A DNA stretch of 37,043 bases from a virus, in IMG/VR virus record IMGVR_UViG_3300017527_000830, positions 1 to 37,043 of that record; one strand, written 5' to 3'. A model generated the notes under the pieces. The model saw only the letters and a list, made by a program, of their open reading frames with translations, had not been told where the DNA came from and did no database searches. The position numbers and the translations under genes are program-made. Shown here in pieces: positions 1 to 5,423 of this stretch (positions within the stretch are counted from its first letter, which is position 1; every line of letters starts with the position of its first letter).

Positions 1-130
1 CCAGCTTGTAGCCCGGCTGCCGGCACAGTTCGTTGCGCAGGGTGGATTCGGCCTTGTCGATTTCGCCGGCCAGAGCCTTGATGGGGTATTGTTTGGCGGC
101 GGAATCGAGCAGATCTATGATTTCATCCAT
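1..130 (-). CDS. CII-like phage regulator, N-terminal part (runs off left edge)
   Basis: The reading frame starts at 130 behind a GGAGAA ribosome site and stays open to the window edge, giving about 43 residues. It begins MDEIIDLLDSAAKQYP and continues KALAGEIDKAESTLRNEL. This resembles the N-terminal helix-turn-helix of the phage CII / CP76 regulator family, in which a short alpha-helical protein recognises early promoters. It is the third gene of a small leftward operon led by a Ner-like HTH protein, which fits an early control region. The C-terminus is outside the window, so function beyond probable DNA binding is inference from similarity read by eye. Confidence 0.6.
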   Translation of the reverse strand, partial: MDEIIDLLDSAAKQYPIKALAGEIDKAESTLRNELCRQPGYKL

Positions 131-179
131 AAGAAATATTCTCCGATATTCTTGTTTACGTATTAAAAGCTATCGTGTT

Positions 180-407
180 TTAATTACCCCAGTCTTTGGT
201 TATTTTTTTCCATTGCTCTTTACTGAGCCCCTTTCGTTTTTGGTATCGGTTCGGATCTTCAGGAGGCAATAAACGATTTATTTGGGAGACCATAGCATCG
301 AGGTTTAGACACAGCTGCTCTTTGAAAGCCTGGATACCCATGCGCATCAAACGAAGCTCTTGGGTCGTATCCGGGGTGATTTCGCTATTTGTTTTTGACT
401 TTGGCAT
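180..407 (-). CDS. Hypothetical protein, 75 aa
   Basis: This is a charged 75-residue protein, rich in Lys, Arg, Gln and Glu, with no Cys pair, signal peptide or membrane segment. I do not recognise a family. It lies 24 bp downstream of the Ner-like gene and about 50 bp upstream of the CII-like gene, all on the same strand, so the three probably form one transcript. The ribosome site is weak and the start at 407 is chosen because it is the first ATG. The middle (LRLMRMGIQAFKEQLC) can form an amphipathic helix. Confidence 0.55.
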   Translation of the reverse strand: MPKSKTNSEITPDTTQELRLMRMGIQAFKEQLCLNLDAMVSQINRLLPPEDPNRYQKRKGLSKEQWKKITKDWGN

Positions 408-431
408 TTATTTAGTCTATTCTTGAACCCT

Positions 432-716
432 TTAATTAAGGGGTGAAGTACGTTCCGGATTTTCAATTTCGCGGCTTTTGGGCCGGCCCGGTTTTCTGGG
501 CGCAGCGGGCCATATCTCTCTGACACCGACGCTGATTGCAGACGCAATGGCCTCTTGAATCCGCCTGGACGTGGACAGGCCTTCGATGACCAGACCCACC
601 GCCCTGGGTGTTACGGGCGGTTTCAGGCTGCGTGCGATCGCGGAGTGGGTTACTTTTGCCCGCACAAGCTCCGCCCGGATGTCCTCGGGTTTCATGTTGC
701 AAATAGGTAAATCCAT
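432..716 (-). CDS. Ner/Nlp-like helix-turn-helix regulator
   Basis: The 94-residue protein has the layout of Ner/Nlp DNA-binding proteins of transposable and temperate phages: MKPEDIRAELVRAKVTHSAIAR, a second helix pair ending SRRIQEAIASAISV, then VREIWPAAPRKPGRPKSRE, where the IWP signature and basic tail are typical. Start 716 has AAGG eight bases upstream. It is the first gene behind the promoter at 765-792, whose spacer holds a perfect TACAC-GCA-GTGTA palindrome, so autoregulation or regulation by a partner repressor is likely but inferred. Ner proteins normally shut off early transcription. Confidence 0.65.
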   Translation of the reverse strand: MDLPICNMKPEDIRAELVRAKVTHSAIARSLKPPVTPRAVGLVIEGLSTSRRIQEAIASAISVGVREIWPAAPRKPGRPKSREIENPERTSPLN

Positions 717-764
717 CTTTTTTCCTTAAAGCTGGTTTGTAGTTTTAGTGTGAACTTGTTTAAT

Positions 765-792
765 ATGATACACGCAGTGTAGATTTTGTCAA
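765..792 (-). promoter_or_regulatory. Sigma70-type promoter with embedded palindromic operator
   Basis: Read on the minus strand, TTGACA (787-792) is followed after 16 bases by TATCAT (765-770). It points at the Ner-like gene starting at 716. The perfect inverted repeat TACAC-GCA-GTGTA covers 769-781, overlapping the -10 and spacer. A direct copy of its left half, TACACGC, sits at 801-807, 32 bp away (about three helical turns). This is the arrangement of a repressor-controlled phage early promoter. Confidence 0.6.
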
Positions 793-832
793 TTAAAAAA
801 TACACGCCATATGAAAAAAATACAAACTGAAG

Positions 833-1180
833 TCAATAAAGGTACGATTTTAATTGTTTTATACCGTCCTTTCGCTTTTTCCTTTTACATTCTACAACTA
901 TATTGATGTTCTCTTGAGTTTTATTATCAGCATTATGGAAAATAACTATATCAGCTGGCCCAATTAATGTGCTACCTTTTTGAATTCTAAATTCTGGCTG
1001 CATATGGTCGATAGGATAATTATATTCCTCATGGAGCCTTTGCTCGAACACAACCTTGGCCTCTCTGTTTTCTGGGGTATTCGGAATCTTTTGGTCTGTT
1101 ATGTAATCGTAAAGATCTTTCTTGTCAGAGATGGAAGTTAGACCAGCCGAATCCTCTAATAGTTTTTTGACTTTTGCCAT
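833..1180 (-). pseudogene. Truncated HsdR-like restriction nuclease N-terminal domain
   Basis: The start at 1180 has a good GGAG ribosome site. The 115 residues match the pattern of the N-terminal nuclease domain of type I restriction R proteins (HSDR_N-like, PD-(D/E)xK fold): AKVVFEQRLHEEYNYP, then GPADIVIF with the catalytic Asp, then VVECKRKK with the Glu-x-Lys pair, then QLKSYL. Full family members continue for hundreds of residues; here the frame stops one residue after QLKSYL at 833, next to the early phage promoter region. I infer a remnant left by a deletion or insertion. A small stand-alone nuclease domain is the alternative, since the catalytic residues are intact. Confidence 0.6.
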
Positions 1181-1317
1181 GTTTCACTCCAACTGTTTGA
1201 TATTATATGATTCTATTGATGATTCTTATAAAGGAAGATTATTGAAGAATCAAATGATAAATTCGATTTAGAGATATTATTTCTTAGAGGAGAAATATAA
1301 GGTAATAAATAAAAGTT

Positions 1318-1343
1318 AAGGTAGCGGGAATCGAACTCGGGGC
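1318..1343 (-). other. Degenerate tmRNA/tRNA 3'-end-like sequence (copy 2)
   Basis: The minus strand reads GAGTTCGATTCCCGCTACC, which resembles the T-arm and acceptor side of bacterial ssrA genes. The CCA end is not kept and the T-stem has mismatches. Together with the better copy at 1380-1409 it suggests old attachment-site scars. It is only a resemblance. Confidence 0.35.
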
Positions 1344-1379
1344 TGATTGAGCAATGGTTATTATTTTCTATTTTTTGAA

Positions 1380-1409
1380 TGGTGGAGGCGGCGGGAGCCG
1401 AACCTGTCT
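1380..1409 (-). other. tmRNA (ssrA) 3'-end-like sequence, probable old attachment scar (copy 1)
   Basis: On the minus strand the sequence reads GGTTCGGCTCCCGCC followed by GCCTCCACCA. This is the usual 3' end of tmRNA genes (T-loop, T-stem, acceptor strand and CCA). The T-stem carries two mismatches and no tmRNA body lies upstream, so it is a fragment and not a working gene. ssrA 3' ends are common integration targets of islands and prophages. About 250 bp around it (1190-1440) hold no credible gene. Confidence 0.45.
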
Positions 1410-1485
1410 CCAAAACTAATTAAATGCATCTTGCTTTCTGCCTAAAATCGGGTATTGTTCCTCGGCCATGATACCCCCCTTTTTG

Positions 1486-2598
1486 TTATTTTTTATTCGG
1501 GGCTTTAGCCAAATGCATTGCGGTTGTATGAGATATATTAAAGAATTGAGCTAGCCTGCGAAATGTAAAACGCTTTTTATCTATTTCTCTTGCCGCTTTT
1601 ATGAAGCGTTTTCTCAAATCATCAGATAGTTCTCGTTCTGAGATTTCAGTTACTAGCTCTTCCCATAATGCCTTGATAGCCGTAACTTTGTCTAATATTT
1701 GGCGCGTGGTAACTTTATTGGCAAACGATGAGAGATCGGCACCACTTGAGTCTGTTAAGCATAGAGCTGCTAATTCAAAATAACGTTTAGAAATAGATTT
1801 CCCCTTATAATGTTTTCTGAGTATTCGTGCCCTCTCGCTTTCATCTGGAAGAGGAAGCCAAAGCCATCTAGAAAATCGTCTTCGAAAAGCGGGATCGACT
1901 AATTCTGGAAGATTTGTAGCAGCAATAAGAACACTATGGTCAGGCCAAGTATCGACTTCCTGCAGCAGCACAGCAACAACACGTTTCATTTCCCCGACAT
2001 CATCATTTTCTATTCTGGCTCTTCCTAACGCATCAAATTCATCTAAAAGCAGTACAGATGATTCAACCTTTGCTCTATCCAAAGCTTTTTTAATATTTTG
2101 CCCAGTCTGGCCTAAATAGCTTGTCACAACGGATGCAAGATTTAGCGCCATCAAAGGTAAATTAAGCTCTGCGGCAATCCATCGGGCCAAAGTAGTTTTT
2201 CCTGTACCGGGTGGGCCCATTAATGCCAAACTAGTGGGTGGCTTTATTCCTGCTGATTTAATCTCCAACACATGCTGGCGTTCTTTAATAAAGCGGTTTA
2301 TTGTCTCCTGGCAATTAGGGCTCAGAGTAAGCGTAACATCCACATCCGGTTTTTGCTCAACTACTAATAATTCCATCCCGCTGTCACCATCCACGGGAAC
2401 ACTGTCCATCTCTCTGAATTTCCTTAAAGCACCAAGCCCGCCAGATGAAGATATGATCCTGGAGATATTATGAGCAAAGGCCCGATCTTCTCTTTCCAGT
2501 TTCGTAAGTGCCTTTCTGAAAAGCATCAATATTTCTCTATTATCTTTTGCCGCTGCAAGTTTGGCTATTGACAATAAGAGCTCATTAAGTGTTTCCAT
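1486..2598 (-). CDS. AAA+ ATPase with C-terminal helix-turn-helix
   Basis: The 370-residue protein has an N-terminal helical part (1-120), then one AAA+ module: Walker A GPPGTGKTT (128-136), Walker B VLLLDEFDA (182-190), sensor 1 IAATN (225-229), and an arginine-rich finger region DPAFRRRFSR (235-244). The last 30 residues, RRLAQFFNISHTTAMHLAK, look like a helix-turn-helix. Single-module AAA+ proteins of this size in islands are often paired with an effector such as a subtilase-type protease; none is encoded nearby, and the closest same-strand neighbour is the truncated nuclease. No Shine-Dalgarno precedes ATG 2598, but a promoter ends 7 bases before it, suggesting a leaderless mRNA. Base composition is AT-richer than the prophage. 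Function unknown beyond ATP-driven remodelling. Confidence 0.85.
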   Translation of the reverse strand: METLNELLLSIAKLAAAKDNREILMLFRKALTKLEREDRAFAHNISRIISSSGGLGALRKFREMDSVPVDGDSGMELLVVEQKPDVDVTLTLSPNCQETINRFIKERQHVLEIKSAGIKPPTSLALMGPPGTGKTTLARWIAAELNLPLMALNLASVVTSYLGQTGQNIKKALDRAKVESSVLLLDEFDALGRARIENDDVGEMKRVVAVLLQEVDTWPDHSVLIAATNLPELVDPAFRRRFSRWLWLPLPDESERARILRKHYKGKSISKRYFELAALCLTDSSGADLSSFANKVTTRQILDKVTAIKALWEELVTEISERELSDDLRKRFIKAAREIDKKRFTFRRLAQFFNISHTTAMHLAKAPNKK

Positions 2599-2604
2599 AT
2601 GCCG

Positions 2605-2633
2605 ATTTTGTAAAAAAAATGAACTTTTGTCAA
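2605..2633 (-). promoter_or_regulatory. Promoter of the AAA+ gene, probably giving a leaderless transcript
   Basis: The minus strand has TTGACA (2628-2633), a 17-base spacer and CAAAAT (2605-2610). The ATG at 2598 begins 7 bases after the -10, where transcription would start. TTTTGTAAAA and TTTTACAAAA, inverse copies of each other, flank the -35, which could be an operator for the protein's own C-terminal HTH (inference). Confidence 0.5.
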
Positions 2634-2639
2634 TACAAT

Positions 2640-3195
2640 TTTACAAAATATTTTAATATTAAATTATATCAATCAGTTAATGGTTAGTTTTTTTGTAAAT
2701 TTCCAATTAATCATCAAAACCCAATGACCGGAGCTAAAGGTCTTTTCGACCAGGTTACCGATCCCCGGCACGGCCGCCAGCTGGCCGGACCGGACCCGGA
2801 GCGCCGATCAATAATCCGGAGCGGATAGTTTCTGTGGAATCCTAAGACCGATTTAAAGAAATTGGCATTAGTTTGATTACGAAGGAACTACCCTGACCTC
2901 ACCGGCTTTCAGCCGATCAGAAACTATAACGATTAATCGACGTACAGAGCTGCATCTTTTATCCAGTCCATATTTGCGAAATGTATGACAGTCTCAACTC
3001 AAACAGTTTGTCACATATGGGATGATGTCTGTGACCTCCGAACTGCACCGCAAAACCGTAAACACGATCCCGGCGTTGGCAATCCCGAAAACATCTCCTG
3101 ATATTGAAGGGGGATAGTAGGTTTAATTTGAGATCGCCGCATATATGCGAAATGGCGCCGTCGGGCGCGGTTTTGGCTAGACAATATATAGCCAA
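2640..3195. other. Gene-poor spacer of about 550 bp
   Basis: No frame here has both a credible start and family-like residues. It is compositionally mixed: AT-rich near 2640-2720, GC-rich at 2740-2820. Visible structures are a 10-bp inverted repeat ATAGTTTCTG (2825-2834) with CAGAAACTAT (2918-2927) and a 12-bp palindrome CGCATATATGCG (3138-3149). It probably contains decayed sequence at an integration hot spot. Confidence 0.5.
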
Positions 3196-3228
3196 AATAA
3201 CGACAAAGGCCGGATCGGAGATCCGGCC
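3194..3228 (-). terminator. Rho-independent terminator downstream of the tRNA-Val fragment
   Basis: On the minus strand GGCCGGATC, loop TCC, GATCCGGCC form a perfect 9-bp stem (3208-3228), followed by TTTGTCGTTATTTT. It lies 19 bp past the tRNA CCA end, the usual place for a tRNA transcript terminator. Confidence 0.75.
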
Positions 3229-3246
3229 TAAGTGTTTGAATTTATT

Positions 3247-3291
3247 TGGTAGGCACGGTGAGATTTGAACTCACGACTTCTACCGTGTCAG
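3247..3291 (-). other. 3' part of tRNA-Val(GAC): prophage attachment-site core
   Basis: The minus strand gives anticodon loop CTGACAC (anticodon GAC), stem strand GGTAG, variable loop AAGTC, a perfect T-arm (GTGAG, loop TTCAAAT, CTCAC), acceptor strand CGTGCCT, discriminator A and CCA. No D-arm or 5' acceptor strand lies upstream, so this is 45 bp of a tRNA and not a gene. Phages integrating into tRNA genes leave exactly this 3' fragment at the end opposite the restored gene. The lysis end of the phage abuts it, as late genes abut attR in lambdoid prophages. I infer an intact tRNA-Val beyond the right window edge. An attP in a free phage is the alternative. Confidence 0.75.
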
Positions 3292-3384
3292 GGGATAGTG
3301 CGGTTAATATTTGTAATTATACCAGCTTTTTATATTTGCTTTGGCTGGCTATATATTGTTTGTATAGCCGGTCCTCCAGGGCGT

Positions 3385-3675
3385 CTATTTGGGATCGTAC
3401 TCGACGTGGTATCCCCAATCGTATTCGAGCACATCGAAATCGGGGCCTAATTGAGCTTTTATCTGCCGCTTGCTTACAATCTTTGCGCGATCCAGGTAAT
3501 CCTCTGCGCAGCCGATATAGTGAAAACTGCCCGGCTGGTGTTCGCCGTCGCGCCGCGAGCTGATCATAAGCCGTTCGCCTTTGGCATGATAAAGTCGCGC
3601 TACCTTGCCCTGGGCCTTTTGCATTTGCGGCTGCAGATCTCCCTGCACGCTTTGTCTCAGCCATACCTCAATCAT
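3385..3675 (-). CDS. M15-like peptidase, probable endolysin
   Basis: The 96-residue protein carries MISSRRDGEHQPGSFHYIGCAEDYLDR, which fits the zinc-binding SxHxxGxAxD core of M15-type D-Ala peptidases, and ends with a GYHVEYDP segment that supplies the last histidine. Such single-domain proteins cut peptidoglycan cross-links in lysis or sit on the virion. Its ATG at 3675 follows the holin stop at 3677, with the GGAGG ribosome site inside the holin's last codons. This holin-endolysin pairing supports a lysis role. Family membership is by motif only. Confidence 0.65.
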   Translation of the reverse strand: MIEVWLRQSVQGDLQPQMQKAQGKVARLYHAKGERLMISSRRDGEHQPGSFHYIGCAEDYLDRAKIVSKRQIKAQLGPDFDVLEYDWGYHVEYDPK

Positions 3676-3676
3676 T

Positions 3677-4138
3677 TTAGCCTCCGTTCATAATTTTTTT
3701 AACCATGCCCTTAACACCAGTACCGCCGGCCATTTTTTCTGCAGATCTTCCAACGATATAACCAGTCAGGCCCAATTTGAGCAACGCCCACATATCGGCT
3801 GGGACCTCAAGCATTGTTGCATATTCTGCCCCGAAGAATAGACCGACATAAGGCGCAACGATATAGTTATTGAGAATAATAGCCCCAAATTCCGCCATGA
3901 TTAAGGGTCGCCAGTTGCGCTGCAGCCAGCTGGCACCCGTGGCCTCTGCGGTAATAATATTGCTCTGCGCCTTGATCACCGCCAAAAACTCGGTATGAGC
4001 GATATCTGCGATTCGTTGCGAAAGGGCCGATTTGAGTTTCGCGGCTAAATCCTTGTCAGGGACCATATCATCAACGATATCGAGTGCTTTTACGAAAACA
4101 TCAGAAACGGGTTTAATTATTGTGTTCCACCATGCCAT
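3677..4138 (-). CDS. Holin of the GTA/3-TM type
   Basis: The 153-residue protein begins with an amphipathic N-terminus, then holds the WLQRNWRPLIM stretch typical of 3-TM holins (the family also used by gene transfer agents), followed by hydrophobic segments LNNYIVAPYVGLFFG and LLKLGLTGYIVG, and a Lys/Gly-rich tail. Holins gather in the inner membrane and open it for the endolysin. The downstream gene is an M15-like peptidase in close coupling. The match to the RNWRP motif makes this one of the firmer lysis calls in the window. Confidence 0.75.
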   Translation of the reverse strand: MAWWNTIIKPVSDVFVKALDIVDDMVPDKDLAAKLKSALSQRIADIAHTEFLAVIKAQSNIITAEATGASWLQRNWRPLIMAEFGAIILNNYIVAPYVGLFFGAEYATMLEVPADMWALLKLGLTGYIVGRSAEKMAGGTGVKGMVKKIMNGG

Positions 4139-4175
4139 GATTTAATTCCTTTCTGTATTTATTAAAATTGAAAGT

Positions 4176-4373
4176 TTAATAGTTATAATTAGCTCTGGCG
4201 TGAGCCTGGGCGTCGGGGTTGTCGCAGCGGCCGTTGAAACAGTTATACAGGCACTTGTTGCGGTAGGGCGATTTTTCTGAAAAATCACAGGCGGCGTGCT
4301 GGTCCTCCCAGTTTTTGCCCTCGCAGACGGAATACAGGCCGTTGAAGCGGCATAGGGTTTTGATTTCGGGCAT
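4176..4373 (-). CDS. Small cysteine-rich protein, 65 aa
   Basis: From ATG 4373 the frame encodes MPEIKTLCRFNGLYSVCEGK, then HAACDF, then RNKCLYNCFNGRC. Six cysteines in 65 residues suggest disulfides or metal binding, but no signal peptide is seen. No family recognised. The start is immediately preceded by a repeat element (AGGGTTC repeats plus REP hairpin, 4376-4427), and no Shine-Dalgarno is visible. A longer frame to 4601 exists but would run through the repeat and over the small membrane gene, so I prefer 4373. Confidence 0.5.
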   Translation of the reverse strand: MPEIKTLCRFNGLYSVCEGKNWEDQHAACDFSEKSPYRNKCLYNCFNGRCDNPDAQAHARANYNY

Positions 4374-4375
4374 CC

Positions 4376-4427
4376 AGGGTTCAGGGTTCAGGGTTAAAAA
4401 AATCGCGGCGGGGACGCCGCTCCCATA
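4376..4427 (-). repeat. REP element C1 with AGGGTTC tandem repeats
   Basis: On the minus strand: TATGGGAGCGGCGTCCCC with a GCGGCG/CGCCGC stem, GATTTTTTTAACCC, then CTGAACC repeated. The same module recurs at 17495-17555 and 19787-19843. The GGGAGC head with a GC-rich hairpin is the form of REP elements mobilised by RAYT transposases. Confidence 0.7.
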
Positions 4428-4441
4428 GATAGATTTAAGGC

Positions 4442-4537
4442 TTAATCTTCCAAAAGCTCCTTTACGGCCAGGTAAAAGGCCCACAGCGATAAAATCAGGG
4501 CTGCCGCGAGCAGGATTATGCATAGGATGCGGATCAT
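4442..4537 (-). CDS. 31-aa single-pass membrane microprotein
   Basis: The frame MIRILCIILLAAALILSLW continues AFYLAVKELLED and stops at 4442. Its ATG shares a base with the TGA of the upstream zinc protein (TGATG), which implies translational coupling. Nearly the whole chain is one hydrophobic helix with a short charged C-terminus. Being in the lysis region, it might be a spanin-like or antiholin-like peptide, but that is inference. Confidence 0.55.
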   Translation of the reverse strand: MIRILCIILLAAALILSLWAFYLAVKELLED

Positions 4538-4737
4538 CAGTTTTCTTTGTAGGTGTCGCACAGCCGGCGCCAGGCCTGGCGGGCCTGGGAGCTGGTATCA
4601 AAAAACTCGGTCATGGTTTTATGAAAATCCGGACAATTCGGGTTTGAACAGCGGTAGGCATATTGCATCCAGGGCGCATGCTTCAGGGTCCAGATCACCG
4701 GCTTAGGATGGCTGTGGCAGACCGGGCAAGGTTTCAT
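4537..4737 (-). CDS. Lar-like zinc-ribbon protein, 66 aa
   Basis: MKPCPVCHSHP gives a first CxxC pair and YRCSNPNCPDFH a second cysteine cluster, followed by FFDTSSQARQAWRRLCD. Small phage proteins of the Lar type (restriction alleviation) and related zinc ribbons share the opening KPCPFC-like motif and the late AxxxWN/R segment. I start at 4737 because the CPVC motif follows at once and the upstream gene's stop lies 2 bp before it. Restriction alleviation itself is not shown. Confidence 0.55.
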   Translation of the reverse strand: MKPCPVCHSHPKPVIWTLKHAPWMQYAYRCSNPNCPDFHKTMTEFFDTSSQARQAWRRLCDTYKEN

Positions 4738-4738
4738 T

Positions 4739-5119
4739 TTATCCACGCTCAAGGGCAGCCTCTCGAATATTGTGAAGCGTCTGGCGGCCACAGGACATCA
4801 GCCGGCAGGCTTCGGCCCGGTTGCCCTGCGCAATTTTTAAAGCGGCGCGGGCGTATTCTGCCCGCGTAATTTCTTGGAAGTTTTTTAATGCAAAACCACC
4901 CGGCCGACGCAGGTATGCCTGCGCAATTTGCGCCAGGTTCTGTTGCTGGCTTTTCAGGATAAGCGGCTTGGCACCGTTTATATCGATTAATTGCGCGATC
5001 AGCTCCTTGCCGTACGCCACCTCGTCATGGGACGTATGCTTGGCCGTGCTATACCCCAATCCTACCGCGCAAAAACAGCCGTATGCCTTGCGCAGGGTTT
5101 TGACTTGTTCGGCGTTCAT
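4739..5119 (-). CDS. Hypothetical protein with Fis-type C-terminal HTH, 126 aa
   Basis: The N-terminal two thirds (MNAEQVKTLRKAYGCF, then KELIAQLIDINGA) is unrecognised. The C-terminal RAALKIAQGNRAEACRLM followed by CGRQTLHNIREA has the pattern of Fis/NtrC-type DNA-binding helices (GN...A...LG..R.TL). It lies between a membrane/coiled-coil protein and the Lar-like protein, each within a few bases, so it belongs to the late transcript. A late regulator is possible; no more can be said. Confidence 0.5.
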   Translation of the reverse strand: MNAEQVKTLRKAYGCFCAVGLGYSTAKHTSHDEVAYGKELIAQLIDINGAKPLILKSQQQNLAQIAQAYLRRPGGFALKNFQEITRAEYARAALKIAQGNRAEACRLMSCGRQTLHNIREAALERG

Positions 5120-5122
5120 GGC

Positions 5123-5422
5123 TTACCTTTTTTTGATGCAGTTTTCGATTTTGCGCAGGTATTCGAAAACATCGTCTTTCAGGGCTTCCAGGGCGTCGTT
5201 GAAATGCTGTTTGATTTTGAGGGTGTTGTTTTCGCACAGCAGCTGGTGCGTGGCCACCGGCATGTACTCGCCCTGGATGGCCTGGATCTGTTTCTGGAGG
5301 GAATCCATTTTTTCGGCATTCTCCTTTTTATGGGTTTGCAGCATGGAGCGGATGATAAACCAATGCAGCCCCAGGGCCCCGACGGCCACCACGGTGGGGA
5401 TCCATGCGGTTTTGGCGGTCAT
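5123..5422 (-). CDS. Membrane-anchored coiled-coil protein, 99 aa
   Basis: An N-terminal segment AWIPTVVAVGALGLHWFII is a membrane helix or uncleaved signal anchor. It is followed by a long charged helix (KKENAEKMDSLQKQIQAIQ) and a second helical stretch ending IENCIKKR. Size, anchor and coiled coil recall inner-membrane spanins (Rz-like) of phage lysis cassettes, and it sits near the holin-peptidase pair. A tail-associated protein is possible. No family signature identified. Confidence 0.5.
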   Translation of the reverse strand: MTAKTAWIPTVVAVGALGLHWFIIRSMLQTHKKENAEKMDSLQKQIQAIQGEYMPVATHQLLCENNTLKIKQHFNDALEALKDDVFEYLRKIENCIKKR

Positions 5423-5423
5423 A

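Noticed and set aside
1213-1413. 66-aa minus-strand frame
   Set aside because: It runs through the two tmRNA-like 3' ends, has no ribosome site and no protein-like composition.
2959-3195. 78-aa minus-strand frame in the spacer left of the tRNA fragment
   Set aside because: No recognisable family, no clear ribosome site, and Cys/His/Arg-rich composition typical of chance frames; a decayed gene cannot be excluded.
3247-3291. Functional tRNA gene
   Set aside because: The D-arm, the 5' acceptor strand and the left anticodon stem are missing.
4176-4601. 141-aa version of the Cys-rich protein
   Set aside because: The extra N-terminus runs through a REP repeat and antiparallel to nothing known, and overlaps the small membrane gene and the zinc protein; the start at 4373 is simpler.
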